From contig NZ_LT629735.1 of the NCBI RefSeq assembly GCF_900104925.1, positions 2,388,291-2,452,290 on the forward strand: a DNA stretch of 64,000 nt, given 5' to 3'. The notes under the pieces were generated by a model, which made no database searches, had not been told where the DNA came from, and saw only the letters and a program-made list of their open reading frames with translations. Of the stretch, positions 16,898-23,566 are shown piece after piece. A program made the position numbers and the translations under genes. This DNA comes from Opitutus sp. GAS368. GTDB taxonomy: Bacteria > Verrucomicrobiota > Verrucomicrobiia > Opitutales > Opitutaceae. The first letter of the stretch is position 1. Each line of letters begins with the position of its first letter.

Positions 16898-16933
16898 GGA
16901 CTAGGTCCGGGGTTTCCCGTAGGACTTAGGTCT
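16898..16933. promoter_or_regulatory. Tandem dyad sites before the stand-alone receiver gene
   Basis: Two related dyads, ggactaggtcc at 16898-16908 and ggacttaggtct at 16922-16933, begin exactly 24 bases apart in the gap between the FixJ-like regulator and the receiver gene. They match the site at 14644. They are probably regulator-binding sites for the receiver gene's promoter; the binder is not shown. Confidence 0.4.
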
Positions 16934-16990
16934 AATGGCGGTTCCGAGTTGGCAAGTGTATCCTATCGAATTGTTATTATTCCACTGAAC

Positions 16991-17413
16991 ATGAAACCAT
17001 TTCCGCCACCGGACCCTGCCCCCTTGGTCGCCATTGTCGACGATGACGAATCGTTGCGCCGCTCGGCGCAAATGTTGATTGTCTCCCTCGGCTTTCGCGC
17101 GGAAGCGTTTGCGAGGGCGAAGCAGTTTCTGCAATGGCCGCTACTGGGCGAGGCGTCGTGCCTGATTCTCGATGTCTGTATGCCGGAAATGAACGGCCTT
17201 GAATTGCAAAGGCGGCTGGGACGGTCCCATCCGCACCTGCCAATTATCTTCATCACAGCTTGCGCCAAAGAGGACGAGGAAAAGCAGGTGATGGGCGCCG
17301 GCGCTGTCGCCATGCTCAGGAAACCGGTGCCGGAAAGCATTTTGACCGAAACGCTCCGCCGGGCCTTGGATTCAGGTGGTTGGGAGCGGCCACCGGCAGT
17401 TCCAGGGCTTTAG
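16991..17413 (+). CDS. Stand-alone receiver-domain response regulator
   Basis: A 140-residue single receiver domain of the FixJ type without an output domain. Acidic pocket AIVDDDESLRRS, phospho-Asp D61 (LILDVCMPEMNG), Thr/Ser position IIFITACAKED and Lys in MLRKPVPE are intact. The start is the ATG right before KPFPPPDPAP; the frame is open further upstream but that sequence holds the candidate operators. It could act as a phosphate sink or connector for the kinases next to it. It stands about 115 bases after the FixJ-like gene and likely has its own promoter. Confidence 0.88.
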   Translation: MKPFPPPDPAPLVAIVDDDESLRRSAQMLIVSLGFRAEAFARAKQFLQWPLLGEASCLILDVCMPEMNGLELQRRLGRSHPHLPIIFITACAKEDEEKQVMGAGAVAMLRKPVPESILTETLRRALDSGGWERPPAVPGL

Positions 17414-17844
17414 GGCTGACGCCCTCGCCAGGTTTCCTAGGAGTAAAAGCGTGCCGCGGAAGAAACGGTTCTTTTGACGGCTGTCGCCATGGGGAGCGAC
17501 GTCGGAAACCGACGAAGGCGCGGCGGGCTTTGGCCGGGAGGCCTGGTTTGCATTGCGGTCTTGGCCGTCTGTTTCTGCGCTAGCTGGCGGCTAAGTATTT
17601 CTGGTGAACTGCCGTTGCATTACTGGATGTGGGTGAGGTCGCACTACTGATTGGAGGCATGGTGGATTTGATTCACAGGTCGAAAGATTTCCTACGTAGA
17701 AGCCGCCGAGACCCGGAAAGGCATTTTGAACGGATGGGCGCGATCCCACTTGGATCCAAAGGGAAATTGCAGGCACCGGCAAATGCCTAGGCGGCACGTT
17801 CGGCGGCAATTACGTGAAAGGCCTGGTTCCACAAAGGCGTTCGC
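17414..17844. other. Intergenic region between convergent genes
   Basis: About 430 bases between the receiver gene and a convergent aldo/keto reductase gene. A small hairpin (agggc-tgac-gccct, 17412-17425) overlaps the receiver stop codon. I see no gene, RNA or repeat of note in the rest. Confidence 0.5.
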
Positions 17845-18780
17845 TTACCAAGGCAGCGGGGCCATCTTGAGCTCCCGCTCCCAAAGGGCGCGAATCGCCC
17901 GCACAGTTTCCGGCAGCAGCGCGGCGTTTCCAGCGGCAATATTGTCCAGCACCTGCCCGGTGCTCTTGGCTCCAGGTATAACCGTGGACAGCTCGGGTTG
18001 CGCCAAGACATAGCGAAGGGCGGCATGGGAGAGTGAAAGACCCGGCGGCACCAAGTCCGCAAATTGCTTCACGAGCGCCGCCCGGCGTGTAATAACCTCC
18101 GGGGTCCAGCGGTCGCGCACCCCGTCGAAACGGCTATCGCTCCGATATTTTCCGGACAACCATCCCGAATCAAGCGGCACCTTGGCGATTAATCCCACAC
18201 CTTTTTTCTGCGCCCCGGCAAAGGCCGTAAGAGGCTCCTGATGGAAGGCATTGAACAACACTTCGATCACCCCGCTCCCAGTGGTTGCCACGACTTGGGC
18301 GAGATCGCACCCTGAGTCGAGCGAAACGCCGTAGCACCGCAACCAGCCTTCCTTCTTCAGCCGTTCCAGTTCACCGTAAAGCGCGGTTCGGTTGCCATCC
18401 ATTAAAGCTGCCGGCGGATTGTGAACGAGCAGGACGTCGAGATAGTCGGTCTGAAGCCGGCGCAAACTGGCGGCGACCGCAGGACGCAGTGCCGCTATGT
18501 CGAAATTTGTCTCGCCTTCGGCCGTGTGGCCGAATTTTGAGCAGAGCACGACCTGTCCCCGGACGTTCTTCAATGCCCGCCCCAGCAAATCTTCGCTGCG
18601 TCCCTCCGAGTAACCCGGAGCCGTGTCGAAGAAATTGCACCCCGCATCCCGAGCAACTTGCACCATGCGCAATGCTTCGTCCGCATCTTGCATGCCCCAA
18701 ACCGGATTGGCGAGTTGCCAGCCACCGAAACCGATCTCGCTGACGATGATCTGACTTAAGCCGAGGGTACGGTATTTCAC
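17845..18780 (-). CDS. Aldo/keto reductase
   Basis: A 311-residue TIM-barrel NAD(P)H oxidoreductase. It opens with KYRTLGLSQIIVSEIGFGGW and has FFDTAPGYSEGRSEDLLG (catalytic Asp and Tyr), VVLCSKFGH (Lys) and DVLLVHNP (His). It ends with the cofactor segment TVIPGAKSTGQVLDNI. The start is GTG. It is divergently transcribed from the LysR regulator gene about 315 bases away, so it could be under that regulator. The substrate is not predictable. Confidence 0.88.
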   Translation of the reverse strand: MKYRTLGLSQIIVSEIGFGGWQLANPVWGMQDADEALRMVQVARDAGCNFFDTAPGYSEGRSEDLLGRALKNVRGQVVLCSKFGHTAEGETNFDIAALRPAVAASLRRLQTDYLDVLLVHNPPAALMDGNRTALYGELERLKKEGWLRCYGVSLDSGCDLAQVVATTGSGVIEVLFNAFHQEPLTAFAGAQKKGVGLIAKVPLDSGWLSGKYRSDSRFDGVRDRWTPEVITRRAALVKQFADLVPPGLSLSHAALRYVLAQPELSTVIPGAKSTGQVLDNIAAGNAALLPETVRAIRALWERELKMAPLPW

Positions 18781-19096
18781 GATTTAATGTATGCTTTCAA
18801 AGCGCCGGGAACAATTTTCATTTTGCCAACAGTTGCCTTTATTTTTAGCGACTGATGAAAATCAGGCTCTTCGGATTCGACACCCAAAATCATTGTTTGC
18901 TGAGTGCAAACCTACCAGGGGAAAATTCGGCTTCGCCTTCGCCTCAACCACGACCACCGGAGGCAAACCGCCGCGATCGAGATTGCCCGGAACAGCGGAG
19001 CGATTCGCCGCACCGCGGACGTCAGTCGCTTCGATCCCGGTTGTCGAAGCAACCCTTTCTTGCCGACGCCAGCCTGGCTGGCACAATGCCCTGACG
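18781..19096. other. Divergent promoter region between aldo/keto reductase and LysR genes
   Basis: About 315 bases between divergent genes. The frame of the LysR gene stays open upstream through most of it, but the translation there shows no LysR similarity. LysR proteins usually bind such divergent spacers at T-N11-A dyads; I did not find a convincing one. Confidence 0.4.
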
Positions 19097-19984
19097 ATGG
19101 AACTGCGTCATCTGCGATACTTTGTGGCCGTGGCGGAAGGCTTGAATTTCACCAAGGCCGCCGCGCGGCTGCGGTTGGCGCAACCGGCGTTGAGTCGTCA
19201 GGTGGCGGACCTCGAAGACGAGCTGGGCGTGGACTTGCTGAGCCGCTCTTCACACGGCGTCCGCCTGACGGAAGAAGGGAAGCTGTTCCTGGCCGAGGCG
19301 CGTCTGGTTCTCACCCACGTCGACGAAGCGGTCACGAAGGTCCGCGCATTGGCACGCGGGGAATTTGGCGAACTGCAGGTGGGCTATGTGCCGCCGCTCG
19401 ACCTGCATATCCTTCCCCGCGCCCTCGCGGCCTTTCAGAAGACAACGCCCGGCGTCAAAGTCGTGCTGCACGATCGCGGCAGCGATGAACTCTGCCAGGA
19501 CCTGCGCGACGGAAAGCTGCACCTCGCGCTCATGATGCAGCCCAGCGAGGAGGCCACCGCGGGAATCACATTCGAGGAGGTTGGCCGCTATCCGTTCTTC
19601 GTCGCCATGGCCTCAGGCCATCCGCTCTCGAAGCTGAAAGCCGTCCCGCCCGCCAAGCTGGCCAAACAGCCCCTGGTGGTGCTCGATCGCAAAAAGAATT
19701 CCGAGTTTCACCGGATCCTAAAACGCGTGTTCGCCCCCCTGCGGCCGAACATCTCGACGGAAGCCGACAGCGTGAATTCCCTCATCACCGAAATCGGTGT
19801 CGGCCGGTGCGTGGCGGTGGTCAGCCAGCTCTTTAAGGAAGCGATTGGGAACCGGCTCGTTTATCGCCGGTTGACCGAGACCGAAACTGTCATGTGCGTC
19901 GGCATCGCCCGCGCGCAAAACGGCGACCTGCCTCCCTCCGGGGAAAAGCTGCTGGCGACGATCCGGGCGACTGCGCCGGGCTAG
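19097..19984 (+). CDS. LysR-family transcriptional regulator
   Basis: A 295-residue regulator. The N-terminal winged helix-turn-helix is MELRHLRYFVAVAEGLNFTK followed by AAARLRLAQPALSRQVADLE, and the effector-binding domain starts with GELQVGYVPPLDLHILP. The chosen ATG gives the exact family N-terminus. The effector is unknown. It is divergent from an aldo/keto reductase and is followed, 183 bases downstream on the same strand, by an alpha/beta hydrolase; either may be its target. Confidence 0.95.
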   Translation: MELRHLRYFVAVAEGLNFTKAAARLRLAQPALSRQVADLEDELGVDLLSRSSHGVRLTEEGKLFLAEARLVLTHVDEAVTKVRALARGEFGELQVGYVPPLDLHILPRALAAFQKTTPGVKVVLHDRGSDELCQDLRDGKLHLALMMQPSEEATAGITFEEVGRYPFFVAMASGHPLSKLKAVPPAKLAKQPLVVLDRKKNSEFHRILKRVFAPLRPNISTEADSVNSLITEIGVGRCVAVVSQLFKEAIGNRLVYRRLTETETVMCVGIARAQNGDLPPSGEKLLATIRATAPG

Positions 19985-20167
19985 CTGACGCGTCAGCCCC
20001 GACGTTTGAGCACGGCGGGTGTTCGCGGGCCACTTTCGGCCTCGTTTCCTGATATTCCTGAAAGGCATCGCCATCAAAGAAAGGTGGTATTGGGCAGTTT
20101 CGAGCGCGGCTGATAAAGTGGCTTCACGGTTGGCAACCGCCACCGCAACCCAAAATAAAAACCCATC

Positions 20168-20881
20168 ATGAATACGCAGAAATCAAATCAATCGAACAGC
20201 AGCGCCAAGAAATCCATCGTCCTCGTCCACGGCGGCTTCGTCGACGGCTCCGGCTGGGCCGGCGTCTACCGCGAACTGAAGCGCAAGGGCCACAGCGTCG
20301 TCGTGGTTCAGAACCCGACCAAGTCCCTCGCCGACGACGTCGCCACCACCAAAGCCGCCATCGAGAGTGTGGACGGCGAAGTCGTCCTCGTGGGGCACTC
20401 TTACGGCGGCGTCGTCATCACCGAAGCCGGCACTCATCCCAAGGTTTCGAACCTCGTCTACATCGCGGCCTTTGCGCCCGACCAGGGCGAGTCGGTCGCC
20501 TCCCTCATCGCCAATCCTCCCCCGGGCGCGCCCGTTCCCCCGATCCTGCCGCCGAAAGATGGTTATCTCTTCCTCGACCGCTCCAGGTTCGCCGCATCCT
20601 TCGCGGCAGACGTCGAAGCCGGTCTGGCCGCGTTCATGGCCGATTCGCAGGTTCCGTGGGGCCTTGATGCCCTGACCGGCGCCGTCACGAATCCCGCCTG
20701 GAAGTCCAAGCCGAGCCACTACCTGGTGGCCTCCGAGGACAATATGATCCCGCCGCCGGCCCAGCGGATGATGGCCGAACGCGTGAAGGCGCAGGTGACC
20801 GAAGTCCCGGGCAGCCACGCCGTCTACGTCTCGAAGCCCGCGGAAATTGCCCAGTTCATCGGGCGGGCCGCGTCCGCCTAA
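20168..20881 (+). CDS. Alpha/beta hydrolase (EstC/salicylate-esterase-like)
   Basis: A 237-residue hydrolase without signal peptide after a short polar N-terminus. The oxyanion segment SIVLVHGGFVDGSGW, nucleophile elbow GHSYGG (Ser78) and the late His in VPGSHAVYVSKP form a normal catalytic set. The sequence style (VDGSGWAGVYRELKRKGHSV, MIPPPAQRMMAERV) matches small single-domain esterases such as EstC and plant-type salicylate esterases. Substrate unknown. It follows a LysR gene and ends with a strong hairpin. Confidence 0.88.
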   Translation: MNTQKSNQSNSSAKKSIVLVHGGFVDGSGWAGVYRELKRKGHSVVVVQNPTKSLADDVATTKAAIESVDGEVVLVGHSYGGVVITEAGTHPKVSNLVYIAAFAPDQGESVASLIANPPPGAPVPPILPPKDGYLFLDRSRFAASFAADVEAGLAAFMADSQVPWGLDALTGAVTNPAWKSKPSHYLVASEDNMIPPPAQRMMAERVKAQVTEVPGSHAVYVSKPAEIAQFIGRAASA

Positions 20882-20899
20882 GGGACAGTCCAACCCGGC

Positions 20900-20937
20900 A
20901 ATCACCGGCGAAGCGCAGAAGTGCGCCGCCGGTGATT
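20900..20937 (+). terminator. Hairpin after the alpha/beta hydrolase gene
   Basis: An 11-bp perfect stem (aatcaccggcg and its complement) with an inner gcgc/gcgc pairing starts 19 bases after the stop codon. There is no U-tract, so it may be a factor-dependent or stabilising 3' structure rather than a classical terminator. Confidence 0.55.
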
Positions 20938-21711
20938 TGCATTGTTCGGGCCACGGCCGGAATCTGAGGGCGGCTGTTCTCCGGGATTTGGTGCGGCTCG
21001 GAACCGAAGCGCTTCACTCGGCGGTTCCAATACTCCCGGATAACCGTTCCGGTAAAAGCAGGCGGTCATAGATTTCCTAACCTCGTGCGCGGTGGGGCCC
21101 AATCAGTCGGTTGGACCCGATCCGCTTCCAAAATCACGAACTGGAGGAGTCTTCAGGAAAATGTGTCGCTTTGGTTGCCCTGTAGGCCGCGGCCACTGGC
21201 GAAGCGATTTCCCTAACCTCGGCTTGAGTTCGTGTTTCGCTCGAAGTGGCTATGTGGCGGCTCATCTATGGTCAGAAGTCACAACCATTTGCTTCAAAAT
21301 TAGGCCTTCAAGAGTGTTTCTCAGAGGGAAAGCAGCCGTCCGGTTCAAGGGGCTTGAAGCAAATCACCGCCGACAGGCCAACTTGGCACGGGTTTGATTT
21401 GATTCATTAGCTTCACGTTGGGGCTATCGGCCCCCCGAGCGACTGTTTCGCAGTGCAACAAATGGCGCGTAGCGTGGCATGGGTGCAAAGCACCGTGCCA
21501 CGGCAAGTATGGCCAAAGAAGGTAAACACCACACTGGCGGGGGGGAGCAAAGGAAGGGAAGGAGATAACGCGTTTTGATCTTGGCCTAGTAAGATAATGA
21601 CGGAATGCGCCATTGAGCGCACTTGCTATCGGTTAGTGCGGCCAATTTGACTAGGTTGCCAGTGCGACGTGTATTGAAATCCCGCCGGAATGATGAGGTT
21701 GGTTTTTCGGC
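20938..21711. other. Long intergenic region without a recognisable gene
   Basis: About 770 bases with no frame showing family features. A GC-rich hairpin lies at 21473-21502. The rest may be decayed coding sequence, but no recognisable remnant was found. Confidence 0.45.
21473..21502. repeat. Imperfect hairpin repeat
   Basis: Outer arms cgtggca / tgccacg and inner arms ggtgc / gcacc with an aaa loop form a compact stem. It resembles dispersed intergenic stem-loops in verrucomicrobial genomes. No poly-U follows on either strand. Confidence 0.45.
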
Positions 21712-22293
21712 TCACTCGTATCGGGAGGCCGGCAGATCTTCCGGTGTATTCAGGTTTGTGAGCCATTCCGGGGGAAAATTCTCTGCGGAAATTTCCCGCA
21801 GGTTCCCGGCAGCTTCCAGCCGCGTGCACAGGGCTTGAAACGATCTTTGCCCGGAAAGCTGCGCGGCCCGCAGCTCGGGCAGGCAGGACAGATGCCACGC
21901 AGCGGCCAGCGGTTCGTAGCCGGAGGCGCGGCGCGGGACCACGGCCCGTCCTTCGTTTTCTGCCAGGTGTGCCAGCGCGCGCAGCCATGTGGCCGGGATC
22001 AGGGGCATGTCCACGGCGAGGACGAGCAGCACTTCCGCCGGGTGCAGGACCCATAAGCCGGCCAGCGCGACCAGCGCGCCCGCGCCGGGCTCGCCATCAT
22101 CGACACGCACGAAATCGGGCAATGCGAATGGTTGTTCAGGACGGCAGCTCAGAATCAGTTCCTGCGGATCGGTGGCGCGGAGGGTGTCGGCCTGATGCTC
22201 GAGCAACCGGCGGTCGCCCCATGTCAGCCCGGCCTTGTCGCGTCCCATGCGGTGGGAATAGCCTCCGGCGAACAGGACGGCGGTGTGGCTCAT
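21712..22293 (-). CDS. mobA: Molybdenum cofactor guanylyltransferase
   Basis: A 193-residue nucleotidyltransferase that attaches GMP to molybdopterin to make the bis-MGD cofactor. The signature AVLFAGGYSHRMGRDKAGL is at the N-terminus and the metal/substrate Asp motif LLVLAVDMPLIP lies in the middle. It is the last gene of a cassette with ydeP-like, fdhD and MOSC genes, overlapping the MOSC stop by four bases. The YdeP-like enzyme, a bis-MGD protein, is the obvious client. Confidence 0.92.
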   Translation of the reverse strand: MSHTAVLFAGGYSHRMGRDKAGLTWGDRRLLEHQADTLRATDPQELILSCRPEQPFALPDFVRVDDGEPGAGALVALAGLWVLHPAEVLLVLAVDMPLIPATWLRALAHLAENEGRAVVPRRASGYEPLAAAWHLSCLPELRAAQLSGQRSFQALCTRLEAAGNLREISAENFPPEWLTNLNTPEDLPASRYE

Positions 22294-22754
22294 GATGGCG
22301 CAGTCAGGCGCAAGCAGCCGTCACTGAGGATCAGCGCGCGCAGGCCGCCGCGGCCCTGCAGCCACTGCTCGGCTCCGGGCGCGAGGGCCTGGTCCATCCA
22401 GTAGCACGGCTTGCATTCACCCATGCCGCGAAAGCGCACGCCTTGGACGGTAAATTCCCTGCCGATGAGTGTCATCAGGTCGACGCCCCGTGTCAGCACG
22501 TTGCGCCGGTAGGCGGAAGCGGGGGCGACCGGGAGCTTCAGCGAGCGCTGCAGGTGCTCGTGAACCTCTGCGGCGAAAAACGTAATCTGGCCGGGGTAGT
22601 CAGGCTTGTGGTCAAAAAAGCGATCGCCGCGCAAACCGCGCCCGGCGACGCATTCCACCGATTCCACGGACTCGATGGCGTGCGTGCCAGACGGCTGCCC
22701 ATGGTGGCCGACATAATTGTGCCCGGGGGAAATGAAAATAGCCTCGATGTTCAT
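22290..22754 (-). CDS. MOSC domain protein
   Basis: A 154-residue protein consisting of one MOSC (molybdenum cofactor sulfurase C-terminal) beta-barrel. Landmarks are GLRGDRFFDHKPDYPGQITFF and RNVLTRGVDLMTLIGREF, with two Cys close together in MGECKPCYWMD that may carry sulfur or bind cofactor. The ATG before NIEAIFISPGHNYVG fits MOSC N-termini better than an upstream in-frame start. Four-base overlaps on both sides join it to fdhD and mobA. The role is probably Moco handling for the YdeP-like enzyme. Confidence 0.88.
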   Translation of the reverse strand: MNIEAIFISPGHNYVGHHGQPSGTHAIESVESVECVAGRGLRGDRFFDHKPDYPGQITFFAAEVHEHLQRSLKLPVAPASAYRRNVLTRGVDLMTLIGREFTVQGVRFRGMGECKPCYWMDQALAPGAEQWLQGRGGLRALILSDGCLRLTAPS

Positions 22755-23566
22755 GCCCCGCGTACCCGTTCCGCCCCGCAATAGACATTAAATCTTTCGG
22801 CCCGGAGAAATCCGACCAGTGTGAGATTGCCGCGCCGGGCGCATTCAACCGCGAGGGTCGAGGGAGCGCCGATGCCGGCGATCAGAGGCAGTCCGGCGGC
22901 GAGCGTTTTCTGGACGAGTTCAAAGGAGACGCGCCCACTGACCAGCAGAACCGTGTCGCGCAGGGGCAGGCGGGATTCCAGCAAGGCCCAGCCGAGCACC
23001 TTGTCGAGCGCGTTGTGCCGGCCGACATCCTCGCGGAGGCAAAGCAGTTCACCGGCGGAGTTGAAAAGCGCGCTGGCATGAAGTCCGCCCGTCGCGGCAA
23101 ACCCCGGCTGAGCGGCGCGGAGCCGGCCGGGCAGCGTCGCCAGGAAGGCGGGGGTAAACTGCGGTCCGGAAGCTGCCGGCAGGAAATTGTGGGCGACCGC
23201 ATCGATCGTCGCCTTGCCGCACAGGCCGCAGCTCGACGAGCTGAAGACGTGCCGTGTCAACCGGGCAAAGTCGACGGCCACATCCGGCGCGAGCAGGGCG
23301 TCGACGACGTTGCCAGTCTGACCTTCCGGGAGATCGCGGCACATCAGAATATCCAACACGTCGGACGCCTGCCGGATCAGCCCCTCGGTCAGCAGAAATC
23401 CGGCGGCCAGTTCGCGGTCGTGGCCGGGTGTCCGCATGGTGACGGCTACGCTGCGTCCGCTGACGCGGATTTCCATCGGTTCTTCGATGGCGAGGTTGTC
23501 CGTGGAATCTGCGGTGCCGGTTTCGCCCGCTGGCCAGCGAGTGACGGGCAGGCGGGCCGAGTTCAT
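22751..23566 (-). CDS. fdhD: Formate dehydrogenase accessory sulfurtransferase
   Basis: A 271-residue FdhD. In E. coli this protein transfers sulfur from IscS to the molybdenum of formate dehydrogenase. The sulfur-carrying CxxC is C113-G-L-C116 in FSSSSCGLCGKAT; other family blocks are ELAAGFLLTEGLI, REDVGRHNALDKV and SGRVSFELVQK. It overlaps the YdeP-like gene upstream and the MOSC gene downstream by four bases each. The pairing with a YdeP/FdhF-like catalytic subunit is the normal context. Confidence 0.95.
   Translation of the reverse strand: MNSARLPVTRWPAGETGTADSTDNLAIEEPMEIRVSGRSVAVTMRTPGHDRELAAGFLLTEGLIRQASDVLDILMCRDLPEGQTGNVVDALLAPDVAVDFARLTRHVFSSSSCGLCGKATIDAVAHNFLPAASGPQFTPAFLATLPGRLRAAQPGFAATGGLHASALFNSAGELLCLREDVGRHNALDKVLGWALLESRLPLRDTVLLVSGRVSFELVQKTLAAGLPLIAGIGAPSTLAVECARRGNLTLVGFLRAERFNVYCGAERVRGA

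Noticed and set aside
16874-16990. N-terminal extension of the stand-alone receiver
   Set aside because: The receiver fold starts right after the later ATG, and the upstream part contains two candidate operators.
18791-19096. N-terminal extension of the LysR protein by about 100 residues
   Set aside because: The LysR helix-turn-helix always begins within a few residues of the start; the extension has no similarity and lies in the divergent promoter region.
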